From Amorphophallus konjac (taxonomy: Eukaryota > Streptophyta > Magnoliopsida > Alismatales > Araceae), in contig CM040126.1 in assembly GCA_022559845.1 (NCBI GenBank), positions 127,510,886-127,574,885 on the forward strand: a stretch of 64,000 nt of DNA. Direction: 5' to 3'. The translations under genes and the position numbers were made by a program. Below the pieces are notes generated by a model. That model saw only the letters and a list, made by a program, of their open reading frames with translations. It made no database searches and was not told where the DNA came from. Shown in pieces: positions 1-10,669 of this stretch. Within the stretch, counting starts at the first letter, position 1. Each line of letters starts with the position of its first letter.

Positions 1-1695
1 TTCTAGGGATAGTTCCTAAGCCGGTGCAATATTTTCAATAATCTGTCTCCCCTTCACAAAGGCAGACTGCTCAGGAGAAATGATCTTGGGAAGAATAAAG
101 GCCAGTCTTTTATTAAGGAGAGAGGATATGATCTTGTAAAAGAAATTGCAAAGACTTATCAGCCTATAGTTTATAATATCCACAGCATTTTGCTTTTTAG
201 GGATAAGAGCTATCAGAGTGGCTGTAACACTTCTGGGCAGAGGGTTCCTGGATGAGAAAGCTTCTTGCACAGCACTGATAACAAGGGGAGCAATGATGCT
301 CCAAACCTTTTGAAAGAAAACTCCAGAAAATCCATCCGGTCCAGGGGCACTATCAGCTAACAAACTAAAGACTGCATCATGAATTTCAGCATCAGTATGT
401 ATAGCACAAAGGCAGTCATTATCAACCTGGTTTACTAAGTTGGGAATGCAGTTTAAGAAATTGTTATCAATATGGTGATCTTGAGTAGAGAAGGCATTCT
501 GAAAGTGAGAAATAGCAATTATTTTCATTTCCTCATGATCTGAGGACAGATTACCAGCAGGATTCCTCAATTGAAGTATTTTGTTTTTTCGTCTGTTGGC
601 TAATGTAGACATGTGGAAAAATTTTGTATTTCTGTCCCCCTCAAGAAGCCACCTAATCCCAGATTTTTGTCTCCAAAAATATTATTGTTGTAGAAGTCTA
701 TCAGATTGAATATTCTTAGCTTCTTCTAGAGAGGTTAGGTTAGCATCAGTTGGTTGTAGGTCATAGGAAAGCTCAGCTTGAAGTATAGCATCTTCAGCAA
801 TAGCCAAATTTAAGTGAACATTGCCAAAAGTTTGTTTATTCCAAACCCGTAACATCCTTCTCAAGGCTTGGAGCTTAAGAGACAGGCAAGTCATAAGAGA
901 AGAAGCAACAGGGCTAGATTGCCAGCATGCCCGGACATCCTCAGAAAATTTCTCATGCAAAGTCCACATTTTCTGAAAATAGAATATGCTAATTCTTCGA
1001 TCCTGGGAGAGAAATTTAACAAGAACAGGAGCATGGTCAGATGCCTCCCTGGACAGATGCTCAATAGATACTGGGAGAAGATTAAACCAGGTTGCATTAA
1101 GGAGAACCCTATCCAGCCGAGCCCAAATACCTCTTCCACCAGTCTGATTATTATGCTAAGTATATTTAGAACCAGTATAGCCACCATCAACTAAATCACA
1201 ATCAGAGATACAGTTATTGAAATCTGTCATAGCAGAAAGGTTGGGGAAGTTACCACCAAGTTTCTCATCCATATTAAGAATGCAATTGAAATCACCTGCT
1301 ACAATCCAAGGGCCAGTAAACTGAGAGTGGATATTAAGTAATGAAGCCCACAAGGTTTGCCTCTCAATAGCATTGCATTTGGCATATACAAAAGATGCTT
1401 GAAAATCTGGAAGAACAGCATTAGATTGAAGAAGAGTGATCTGTTGATCATCCCTGCAAGTAACAGAAAATTTCAAAGGGTCTTTCCAAAGAATCCAGAT
1501 GTGAGCCAGTCCATCAGTGTTTGCAGCAGCATTATCCATTCCCAATCTTTTGCAAATACTATCCAATCTGCTAATGTTTATTTTTGGTTCCAAAAGCACA
1601 ATGCAGTCAATACTATGAGTCTTTATAAGGAATTTCACTCTGCCAACAAAGACATCATTCCCTATACCTCTGATATTCCAAATAATGAAATTCAT
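1..1695 (-). pseudogene. LINE ORF2: APE endonuclease + reverse transcriptase (5' part), interrupted
   Basis: One minus-strand frame with in-frame stops at about 1156, 682 and 16. Residues 1-179 form an apurinic-type endonuclease: MNFIIWNIRGIG start, catalytic-type LLEPK, VAGDFNCIL, and, just after the first stop, the SDHAPV histidine motif (about 1050-1030). These cut target DNA to prime reverse transcription. A linker follows with the typical LRVWNKQTFGNVHLNL and FWRQKS. The RT begins at 612 (NRRKNKILQL, APGPDGFSGVFFQKVW, YRLISLCNFFYKIIS, EQSAFVKGRQI). The catalytic FADD-type motif lies beyond the window. The first stop replaces a position normally Trp (TGG to TAG), fitting decay by transition. 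Confidence 0.85.
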
Positions 1696-3173
1696 GATGT
1701 ATATTTGATGTCAGGAATATTCCCCGTGGATTCTATCCTCAACATTGATCTGGTGGTGACACCTGAGCGCTCATTATGTGGAGCCAAGACATTTTGACAT
1801 TCTGCAAGCTTAGCAACATCTAATCTTCTAGCAATGGCCTCATCTGTTGGAGGAGCTTCATGATCAAGTAAGGTATTAACAGTTGCAATTATAGGAGCAG
1901 GCGCAATGGTGTCCTCCTGGACAATTGTTTGGATTGAAGGGAGTTCCAACGGGGAATGGACCAATGCTTCAGAGTTGGCAGCCACAGTTGTTTCCTGGTG
2001 ACTATGCACAGAGGAAACATGAACCGAAGCAGAGGGTTCCGGGGGAAGTAAAAGTAGCTCGCATCCAGGAGCTTGTCCCACATTAGTAGTAGTTAAAGAC
2101 TTCACATGCTTATCCCCTCGCTGGCATTGAGAAGTGGGTATTGCAGGATCCCCTGGGTCTGGAGATGATAAATTCAATAAAGGAGTCCCATTCAATTCTG
2201 AAGACTAGTTAGAGCATTCACCATCAGTGGCCCGTGTGGCAGTAGTCAAATTTTCTACTGCTTGGACCTTCTGATTAATAACAGGTTGCCAAACAGCCTT
2301 ACCTTTGATCTCTGGTCCAATTAAAGCCTGGGAAGGAGCAGTCTACTGGGGGTTCACATTAATACCCGAGTACCTTGTACCTTTACAGTTCGCCACATTG
2401 TGACCAATGCGAGAGCAAGTAGTGCAATAGGGAGGAAGATCCGGATATACAACAACATGCCAGGCACCCCCTCCCGGGAAGCCAATCCAAACTCTCGATG
2501 GACGAGGTTTTGAAATGTCAAGTTCAATACAAACACGAGCAGCATTCGTTTGGGATAGATTCAGAGTGGATTGATCAACTTTCAATACCCGACCAACATT
2601 ACCAGTGATGGACCGAATCAAATGCTCAATGTAGAAGTTAACCGGGAGACCAGGGAAAGAAATCCATACTGGAAGAATTGGGGAATCAGCTGTTGGCGAA
2701 AAGTCCATAGTCCATTTAAAGAAACGGAAGAGCCGACCATGAACAAAGAGAGACTCCTTAAGCAGTAGAGAAAGATAGTCTTCATAGTTCCGGAACCTTA
2801 AAAGGAGATGTCTGTTGTCGAGGGCGCTGATCATATAATCGTCTGTGAATCGGCATCTACTTGACAGGTGAGCTCTGATATCAGAGAACGGAGGTCTACC
2901 CTGAGGTGTGCGAGCTACCAAAGAAAAAGTAAATGCTTTAAGAGAAGCTAAAATCTCCTCCAGAGAGAAGAAAACTATAGGTTCCCCGTTATCAGTCAGC
3001 GTCGGAGCATGGACGGAGCCCTGTACCACCGGCGGGGCCATTGTAGAGGAGAGGACTTCTGCAAAAGTTCTAGCGCCGAGAACAACTTGGAGAGTCGATG
3101 GCCCTAGATGGGGACCAGGCACCAAGGGGGGCACGGGTGGCCCCCCTGGGTCAACCATCGGAGAAGACAACAA
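1692..3173 (-). pseudogene. LINE ORF1 (nucleic-acid-binding gag-like protein, DUF4283 + zinc knuckle), interrupted
   Basis: The first 276 codons (3173-2343) are open and contain a DUF4283-like segment (about residues 70-190, with LVARTPQGRPPF and RLFRFFKWTMDF), then a knuckle YCTTCSRIGHNVANC near residue 255 of C-x2-C-x4-H-x4-C type. Such proteins bind LINE RNA and act as nucleocapsid-like chaperones. The same frame continues, after an in-frame TAG at 2345-2343 and at least one more stop, into a 167-codon Pro/Thr-rich tail (2195-1692). The tail ends in a TGA that overlaps the ORF2 start as ATGA, suggesting coupled translation in the active ancestor. The family assignment is firm; the exact start is not. 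Confidence 0.8.
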
Positions 3174-3769
3174 TAGATGGGCACGACGCCAAGGAAGCTA
3201 GGTCAGAGCGCTCACCTGCTCATCCCGTATATATTCGATATGCACATGCTGCGGTGGGAATGAGGCTAGTGGTGGGCACTCCGAGGTGGGGTCACTCACA
3301 AGGGGAGGAGACGGCTCAAAGACTCACTGGGAATCACCGCGGAGTCCCTATATGTGACTAGATCCGAGATATTGAGGTAGAGCCGATCCCAAATTCTGGC
3401 AAGTCTACAACGTATGCAGTAGACCCGACTTGCCTCACACTCGAAAGGGACTGACATCGCGAGCTGACATGAGACCGAATATGCGACTCCTAATATGCTC
3501 GACACATGTATGTATAGACTCTTGACAAACTGAACAAATAAAGAAAAACACGGACTCACACATGACCCTAAACAAACCTACTGTTAGACCAACCCATACA
3601 TATGCAATAGTGGACCAGGACATCCGAATGTGTGCCATGCATACACAAGACGCAACCAAATGTCGGTAGAAGCATGGGCTCCTAGATATCCCAAAATGCA
3701 CCACTCATGCACTGACGGCCTTTTGGATTTGGGAGGTTTGGGTAGGCAAGGATGGTTGAATGCACCTTC

Positions 3770-4603
3770 TTATGTACCCCAATGAATGGGCTCCTTGCGG
3801 AGTGTAGGCGGACTGGCCGGTGGGGTCGTGGTGTGATAGTGAACTTCCCTGAAGAAGTGGAGTACATGTGGTGGGTCAAGGGGTTCACTAAGGAAGGGGT
3901 CGAAAGGATCAAAGAATGTGTGACCCCTCAATATGGGTTTCCCCATGACACGGTCCCAAGTTTGAAATTCATGAAGGGATAAATAATCACCTTCACGCAT
4001 TGTGTTTGGTGGTACGACGGTCATGTGTAGAAGGTATGGTTCCTCCCTCAGGATAAGTGGAATGAAGCTAGGCTCAGACGGCATGGGGAGAAATAAGAGA
4101 ACCTCCGTGGTGACATGACCCACGGTGCACACGGAGGTAATGGACCCTAAGGCTGGAGGTGTGAAGCTACGACTATTGGGTTGGTCGAAGCCTCTGGCCA
4201 ACATACACGTCAACTTCAATTTCCAGTCTAATCCCTTAATAAGGTCATCCAATGTTTCAACATGGTGACAAGACCGGAATGTGGTGTGCAATGAGTTGAC
4301 GGGCACTAAGTGTAATGCCGGGTCCATGGATGGGTAGTAAGGTGTTCTAGGGACCAAGCCTATCTTGAGCCAACTAAGTAGTGGCTCGGTGATGAATAGC
4401 TTTCCCATTAGAACCACGGGTGGCTCCAAGTGAGGTGGCTCCGAATAAAGATCAGAAGGTGAGGGTAGTGGCAATGGAGCTCTCATGAGTGGGGAAGGAA
4501 TATCCTCCCTGAGGGGAAGAAGTCCTTGGGGTGGCACCGGGTTGGGAGGCTCGGACAGGAGTATGTCAATTTGAGTACACATCCTATCCAACCGATCCGA
4601 CAT
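3770..4603 (-). CDS. unrecognised proline-rich ORF next to gypsy gag remnant
   Basis: An open frame of 277 codons on the minus strand, rich in Pro, Leu and Ser, with no motif I recognise. It lies downstream (in minus orientation) of a decayed gypsy gag, so it may be part of element C's internal region, either a diverged gag C-terminus or captured sequence. No zinc knuckle, protease triad or transmembrane helix is visible. It could also be a chance ORF; I list it because it is long and in the position expected for element coding. Confidence 0.3.
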   Translation of the reverse strand: MSDRLDRMCTQIDILLSEPPNPVPPQGLLPLREDIPSPLMRAPLPLPSPSDLYSEPPHLEPPVVLMGKLFITEPLLSWLKIGLVPRTPYYPSMDPALHLVPVNSLHTTFRSCHHVETLDDLIKGLDWKLKLTCMLARGFDQPNSRSFTPPALGSITSVCTVGHVTTEVLLFLPMPSEPSFIPLILREEPYLLHMTVVPPNTMREGDYLSLHEFQTWDRVMGKPILRGHTFFDPFDPFLSEPLDPPHVLHFFREVHYHTTTPPASPPTLRKEPIHWGT

Positions 4604-4802
4604 GATTTTGAAGAGTTCGACAAGGGTGGGGGTTGGGGTAGGGGCATCGTGGTGGACTTGCTCATGGTCTCTCGGCCTAGTCTTGGGTTTAGGCTCATCA
4701 ACATGCGGGGATCTTTACCTCCGACTATGACAATCCCGGTGGGAGGTGACTGGGTGGGGCTGGGTGGAGGTGACTGGGCGGGGTAGGTAGATCATTCTAA
4801 GC

Positions 4803-5110
4803 TCGCCCTTCATCTCTCGCCACGACTCAATGGGCCATTGCATGTTCATCTCCCTCATGCATTAATCGCTCTCCCATTTCCAGGCGGCTTTGTGGCGAAG
4901 CCTCCCTTTGGCAAAACTAACTTCCACGACTCCGGACATCGTGTAACACTCAAAATATTTATCCATGGTGGCTTCCCATTGTAGGTAGTCACTCAGGACA
5001 TTGGAGCCATAAAAGTCTGAGGCTTCGGGCCTATGGAGGTGGTGGGGTTGGATTCCCCATCCTTGGGTGTGTCGCCACCATTCATATGACATGGGCTTTT
5101 GGGGATCCAT
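4803..5110 (-). pseudogene. Ty3/gypsy gag fragment of element C
   Basis: The 82-codon frame starting at 5110 carries a gag core (ASDFYGSNVLSDYLQWEATM then DKYFECYTMS, AKGRLRHKAAWKW) that matches the same part of the intact chromovirus gag in element D (NFDGSHEPCVYLEWETAMDQ). An in-frame TAA at about 4862 interrupts it, but the frame resumes with the typical PIESWREMKGELRMIYLP. It lies about 330 bp downstream, on the minus strand, of the element's primer-binding site. Protease and pol are missing. Confidence 0.7.
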
Positions 5111-5438
5111 GGGACATGAGAGAGCTATAGGATGGCAATGCCGACACTTGGTGACAAGACAAACCGACTAGACACGACCCTACAACAACAATGCAAAGTT
5201 GGAATGTAGACTCGACTACAAACCTAGACTCAACCAATATCCGGTACGTGGCGGAGGTTTGATCCGAAGATCGCACTCACGTAAGTGTGCTACCTTCCCG
5301 ATAGGCGTAACCTATCTTTCCGGGAACACCTTTTGATATATCGGGCATAGGAATGCAATGCGACACCTTGGACAAGATAAACTTAGACTCAAGACCTTTT
5401 TTTTTCTCTTCAGTAAAGACTACCCTAGACTCAACTTC

Positions 5439-5450
5439 GCTCTGATACTA
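5439..5450 (-). other. primer-binding site of element C (initiator Met tRNA type)
   Basis: The minus strand reads TAGTATCAGAGC, one mismatch from the initiator-Met tRNA complement TGGTATCAGAGC seen exactly in element D. It is separated by 3 nt from the LTR edge at 5454. Confidence 0.7.
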
Positions 5451-5453
5451 ACT

Positions 5454-7408
5454 TGATGCGTGACGGGAAGCGAACCTGGGACTCTAGCTCGCGGACGTCC
5501 CTAATTGAGGGAAACGCGTGGATCTGCGTGGTTGAGAAATCGGCAATGAGTCTCGGGTATCGGCTTTTTCGCGTGCTCGGATCGAGTCACGGGACGGGTT
5601 CCACTACTCACTCTCGCAGCGGTGATAAAATTATAATGAGCTAAGTTTCTATCACTCATGCAGCGGCATATGAAAATATACGACATAAGCAAAATGCCAA
5701 ATAAGGAGGGTGGCGAGTGTACCTCCATGCTTCGGGCGTGGGGAAGACGACCCCGACCAAGACCGTAACTCCCGGTACAGTAAATGTAATTAATTACAGA
5801 AGTGAATTTCCATGCCCACTCCATGCAGGGAGGTAAAGGGCTACAGTGGGACCCAGGAGTAGCGGTCTCGGGTTGACGGGCAGCAAGCCTGACGGGCTCC
5901 CCGATCGGAGGCGGACTACTGGTCCGACTCGATACTGTTTTGACTCGCTGGACAGCAACCGAACTCGGCTTATGGGACGATGACTTCCGGTCACCTTATG
6001 ATCACGGCGGCTGGCTGGGACCTCGGTGGAAGACTCCTCTTCGTTCGCTGAACTTGGCGGTGGCTGAATCGACGCTGAAGTAATTTTGCAAGAATTAACT
6101 TGTTGTTACCTTTGCTGGCCTGTTCACAGAATAGGTTTGCGCGACCCGACGAGAAGAATTATTGTGCCCAGATCCGGTGTCGGATCGAGGAATGGTTAAC
6201 GCCGTTGGAAAGAGGACTCACAGAAATACAACATAAATTAATTTCACATCCATCCAACAATCGGATTAGAAATGAAAATGAGTGTGGCACTGTAATGTTT
6301 CTGGTTCAAAATCCAGATCTGGCAGGACAAAAAGGGATCTACTTGAAGATGAATTTTGACTCAAACGACAATGGTGGATCTAGACTCTAAATTTTATGGG
6401 TGAATGGTGGGTATGTGGGGATCACGCAGGAATTTTTGGGGATTTTTTGGAGATGACTAAGGGGGCGGGAAAAATATAAGGACAGACTACTATTCTGCAG
6501 ATCTGCTGATTGGCAGACTGTCAGGGGTGATATTAAAATACTGGGAAAAATATCAAACGGTGGCGGATTGACACAAAATTTAAAATGGGAATGGTTAAAA
6601 AGGAGGGGGATGATCTTTCAAAATTTCAAGATCATCAGACTCACGGATTGGGAGGACCAACCAGATCTTCAGGTTGTTGGTCTGGATTTCGTGGTTCAGG
6701 ACAGCAGCTCGGAGATGTTGTTGTGGCGGCTCGACGGCGACACGAACGAAGACGGCGGCGGCGGTGGCTGGAAGTCGCATCCAGTGGAGGTGGTAGAGGT
6801 GGGAATCACTCCCATAATATGGCTTCACACCATGGATTTTTGCTGCATTCTCTACTGCAAGAAGGTGAGAGGGAGGGGGTGCCCTTGGGCAAATTGTCCA
6901 CAAATGCTTTTTCTTCTCATTAATTCTATAGAATTCACAAAATACATTGATTATATAGAAATAGAAAAATGACCTAAACTACCCTCAGATCTAGGGTTAG
7001 GGAGGGGTAAACAAGGGATAGGATAATTAATCCTCCATGTGGTCAAAATGACCAAATTAAAATAATATATAGGTGGGCACCCCTTGGACCAAGGGAGAGG
7101 TAAAATTTGAATTTTCTTCTTTTGTCTCCTTGGTCCAAGTATAACCTTGGAATTTGAACTGGCCCCATATGGACCCTAGAAGCTAGGTGGACCAATGGGA
7201 GAGAGGGTGGGGGACCCTGTTGGACCTACTGACATTTTACATAGAAACCTAAAGGCCCTTTTGCAAATAAACCCAAAGATTCTTAAAGACTAACAATTTG
7301 GCTTATAATGCCTTACAATTACAAATCAATTAACCCCAGGATATAAATACAAACAAAAGGATATAAATGCAAAAATAAAATGTCAGTGCCCGGTGTTGAT
7401 TCCCATCA
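5454..7408 (-). repeat. LTR of element C (gypsy, minus strand)
   Basis: The plus-strand edge TGATGCG at 5454 lies beside the PBS and resembles D's LTR edge TGATGTG. The other edge is placed at 7408, where the minus strand begins TGATGGGAATC, like D's LTR start TGATGGAGGCATC. Length is about 1.95 kb. A minus-strand TATA-like CTATATAATC lies near 6958-6949. No partner LTR is in the window. The outer edge is inferred by similarity to D. Confidence 0.55.
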
Positions 7409-7928
7409 GCAGTTTTCCTCTGTCTCCAAACTTTTCTCCGAGCGTGACCATGGATGGTCAAACGATCGAACGCAGACACTCTTCTTTCTTTCTCTTCCTC
7501 TTGTAGGGTATCTTCTAAATATCTGGCCCTTCGGCCATCTTCGAACTCATTGGAGTCTGTGCATGAGACCCCTGGTATGAGTTCCTCTTCATCGTTCTTT
7601 CCTTCTTCTTCGACTTCCATGGCGCGGAGCAGCCTTTGCTGCCCTAAGGATGAATTCCCCAGGCAGTGGAAATAATCTTGGACTACTTTGCCCAGTTCTT
7701 CTTGACCGTGCCTCGGGGGAATAGCTTGTGGCTACAGGCAGTTCCGAGTCGTTGGATGGCGAGCCAATCTTGACATCTGAGCAGTCTGGTACATCTTTCG
7801 AGGGTATCAGAATATATCTGCCTGCCTGGGGCAGGCTCTTTGCATAGGCGGAGCAGCCACTGGGGTGACCACCTCCACTTCTTCTTCTTCCAACTGAACT
7901 TCCTTGCCCCCTCTCCTAGGGCGCATGG
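7409..7928 (-). pseudogene. retroelement coding remnant E (downstream part)
   Basis: The minus-strand frame from 7926 to about 7409 is mostly open, with two stops. It contains acidic and Pro-rich stretches and a VSAFDRLT segment, a short motif often seen in plant gypsy polyproteins. It is the continuation of the frame at 33572-33750: with element A and one target duplication removed, the two halves read through in the same frame. At 7408 it is cut again by the LTR of element C. The exact element family is unknown. Confidence 0.45.
7924..7928. other. left target-site duplication of element A (CATGG)
   Basis: Five bases directly before the LTR start TGTAG. The partner is TATGG at 33567-33571: 4/5 identical, differing by a C/T transition. 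Confidence 0.75.
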
Positions 7929-8187
7929 TGTAGACACGCCATTCCTGACGTCTCCTGAGAAAGTCTCATATTACTATACAACGCCCCGCAACGGCTTACG
8001 CGTTTTGAATCACTTGAGTGCTTCCTTTTCTTGAGTCTTCTTCCGCCCTTTTCGGCATCCGGAATCGTCTCGTCACGGCATTCGGACGGCATCAACATCA
8101 GTCAGACGCATCAGGAGGTTCCGGAACCAAGAAAGGTGTCTGCCGGGCGGCCGCCAACGGCTGAACTAAGGACCCGGGTGGGTCTTT

Positions 8188-8802
8188 ATGGGGGCGTCCA
8201 GGCCCCTGGACGCCCCCATTCTTTTAATTTATTTTTCAAGCCGAAAACCAAATAAAAAAATATATATTAATGGAGGCGTCCAGGCCCCTGGACGCCTCCA
8301 TAAAAACAAAATATAAAAAATACATAATACTAGTTTTGGTATAAAAACAAAACATAAAAATAATATTAATTAAGGGAGGCGTCCAGTCTCCTGGACGCCT
8401 CCATAAAAATAAAATATAAAAAAATACATAATTCCAGCTTGGCATAAAAAACAAAACAAAAATAATAAGAAATATTTTCTTGGAGGCGTCCAAGCCTCTG
8501 GACGCCTCCATCAACTCCCTCATGGGGGCCGGCCACCGAACGACGGTTTGTCGTGTGTGAAAAAATCCAAATTGTGGAGACGTCCAGGCAGCTGGACGCG
8601 CCCATTTCAAAATCATGAGGCGCCGCTCACAAAACCACGCGTTGTGCCAAACCGCGTGCGGCCGTCGGTGGTATTCGGTGGACCTGTTGGAGGCGTCCGG
8701 GGCCCTGGACGCCTCCACAAAAATATTTGGAAAAAAAAATAAAAATAGAATAAAATATTAGTTCGGCCCTGATGGAGGTGTCCAGGGTCCTGGATGCCTC
8801 CA
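8188..8802. repeat. array of seven GC-rich palindromes in 5' LTR
   Basis: Palindromes at 8188-8219, 8271-8300, 8375-8402, 8481-8510, about 8575-8605, 8689-8717 and 8773-8802. The first is perfect, with 15-bp arms ATGGGGGCGTCCAGG and its complement around a 2-base loop; the second has 14-bp perfect arms. Spacers are AT-rich (about 50-90 bp). The array ends 13 bp before the TATA box. In RNA or single-stranded DNA each unit would form a strong hairpin. Confidence 0.95.
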
Positions 8803-8815
8803 CCCTCCGGAGCCC

Positions 8816-8823
8816 TATAAATA
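8816..8823 (+). promoter_or_regulatory. TATA box of element A LTR promoter
   Basis: TATAAATA in the context CCCTATAAATAGAGGCC, a strong plant TATA consensus, directly downstream of the palindrome array. A second TATATAAG-type box lies at 9119-9125. Confidence 0.75.
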
Positions 8824-9448
8824 GAGGCCCACCCCCTCAGTGCTGGAGGAGCTTCGAAGAGATCCGATAGGCTGCCGGAGCCCAGAGGCTACCGGAGTCA
8901 TTTTCTAACCCGTGGGGTCTTTTGTAGGTGGAGGTTCTGCCGGCTTCTCCGGTGCCCACGCTCGCGAGAGGAAGGTCGTCTTCATCCACCGCGCTTCCAC
9001 GTCGTCCCTACGCTGCCGGAGCTCCGCCGGATTTCACCCTCGGCTCATCCAATAAGCCCTTTCTTCCCCTTTTTCTCCATAGTTCTTTACATTCATCATA
9101 CTGCATCCTCTATCTCCCTATATAAGGGCGCCGTCTCTTGTATACTTCTTGCATTCATCATCGCATTTTCCTCCTACTCGAGTCCGAGAGGGGTTTAAAA
9201 CCACACCAACCAGGTTTGTGTCAGGTCACGATCTCATTACTTTTATTGCAAGGAATTGTTACTACACTGCCATTTTCTAATTCTATTCGTTTATTGTCTA
9301 CTGTTTTGCAAGGGTAACCAAGGAAAGCCCTCTCCGTCGGCCGGTCGAAGGGGGAGGAAGAAGCAACCCGCCATCTCCCGCTCTTGAGGTAGGCGCGATC
9401 ACTTTCTTTATTTTGGGGTCTTTTGGCCCCTGGCGATCACATCTTGTT

Positions 9449-9912
9449 CTCGAGGCCGCGGCGAGTCACTTCCCCAATGGCCGTTTAAATTACCGTTCTT
9501 ATATGTTATATTCTCATCTATTCATGTTCTCGAGGCCACGGCGAGTCACTTCCCCAAGGCCGTTTAAATTCCCGTTCTTATATATTATATTCTTATCTAT
9601 TCATATTCTCGAGGCCGCGGTGAGTCACTTCCCCAATGGCCGTTTAAATTCCCGCTCTTATATTCTCTTTATATTTTGTTATATTCTTATCTATTCATAT
9701 TCTCGAGGCCGCGACGAGTCACTTCCCCAATGGCCGTTTAAATTCCCGCTCTTTATATTCTCTTTATATTCTGTTATCTTCTTATCTGCTCATATTCTCG
9801 AGGCCACGGCGAGTCACTTCCCCAATGGCCGTTTCAATTCTTGCTATTTAATTTCTGCACCATTCCCGTCCCCCCGAGGTCGCGGCGAGTCACTTCCCGC
9901 TATGGCCGTTTA
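9449..9912 (+). repeat. tandem array CTCGAGGCCGCGGCGAGTCA in LTR R/U5
   Basis: Six units of about 75-95 bp, each with a core CTCGAGGCCGCGGCGAGTCA, then CTTCCCCAATGGCCGTTTAA, followed by an AT-rich spacer. The core is conserved while the spacers vary. The same array is at 32937-33402 in the 3' LTR. Function unknown; it lies in the transcribed part of the LTR. Confidence 0.9.
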
Positions 9913-10080
9913 ACCCCCCATATCTTGCTATATTACATTTGTCCCGCTCGCCCCGCCGGAGTAATCTCCCGTGGTGGCCCCTTCTCTTTTCTCTTATTTC
10001 TGTGCTGCAGCAAACAAAAGAGGAGCCCGCACGCTCCGCGTCTTCTTTGCACCCCGAACCGCGTGACGTCGCTCATAGAT

Positions 10081-10098
10081 TGGCGATCACGGTGGGAC
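10081..10098 (+). other. primer-binding site of element A
   Basis: TGGCGATCACGGTGGGAC, 3 nt after the LTR end. The identical 18 bases sit at the same place in element B (55009-55026). It begins with the TGG expected opposite a tRNA CCA end; the tRNA is not identified here. Confidence 0.8.
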
Positions 10099-10669
10099 CT
10101 CTACTGCTTCCTTTCGACTACCCTTGCAAGTTCGGCACCATCCGTGCCTCTCCACCTTGGCGCCCGCGCGCGCCCCCGTTGTGCTCACGGCAGCACTGTC
10201 AGTTGTGATTGGTTGTTTATTTATTATATGTCTGTTATTTCTGTTGTTTTCCCACTCCATATCTCTGTCAGCATTTCATTGCATGCATCCATCCCTCTTT
10301 TCTATCCTTTCTTCATTTTTTTGAGGATCACCCTTTCCCGGTGAAGGAAGGACTCACCGTTTGGGAATTCCTCTCAACGGACTAGAATCTCCTACACTGA
10401 GACCTCCGTAAGTCCCCGACATCGAAGAATCTCCTCTTCGTTCACTGGGCTGGTTGTACCATTGAAGTTCCCCGGAGTTAGTCATTTCATTCGTGGTGAG
10501 ACGAGAGACCCTAGCTGACACGGCGGTGAAACAAAAATAAACTAGGGTCCCTATTTTGTGTGAACTTCGGATCTCGCTAAAAACAAAAAAAAATCATCAA
10601 AATCAAAACACAAAAAAGGCGTAAAGACATCCACTTGTTTGATAATCTCTGCTACCTGCTTGCTAGTGT

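Larger units (their letters stand above)
1..3200 (-). mobile_element. LINE (L1-type) non-LTR retrotransposon, 5' part
   Basis: Minus-strand element with the plant LINE order: an ORF1 with a DUF4283-like region and CCHC zinc knuckle (about 3173-1692), then ORF2 with an APE-type endonuclease and the start of a reverse transcriptase that runs off the window at base 1. Both ORFs keep one frame but carry stops, so the copy is dead. The 5' boundary is not defined; 3200-3750 holds nothing I recognise. Confidence 0.85.
7929..10077 (+). repeat. 5' LTR of element A
   Basis: It begins TGTAGACACGCC and ends GCTCATA, where the 3' copy has GCTCACA. It contains seven GC-rich palindromes (8188-8802), a TATA box (8816) and a tandem array (9449-9912). 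It is near-identical to 31416-33566. Confidence 0.92.

Noticed and set aside
8236..8718. 160-codon minus-strand ORF with repeated MEASRGLDAS-like peptide (also 31735-32217)
   Set aside because: The repeated peptide is simply the translation of the GC-rich palindromes in both LTRs; spacers are AT-rich and not protein-like.
8188..8802. Regular palindromic repeats with unique spacers, resembling a CRISPR array
   Set aside because: The sequence is a plant-type retrotransposon LTR; repeats vary, spacers are alike in composition, and no cas genes exist.
9413..9913. 166-codon ORF across the LTR tandem array
   Set aside because: It exists only because the repeat units stay in phase; it lies in the LTR and has no start context or homology.
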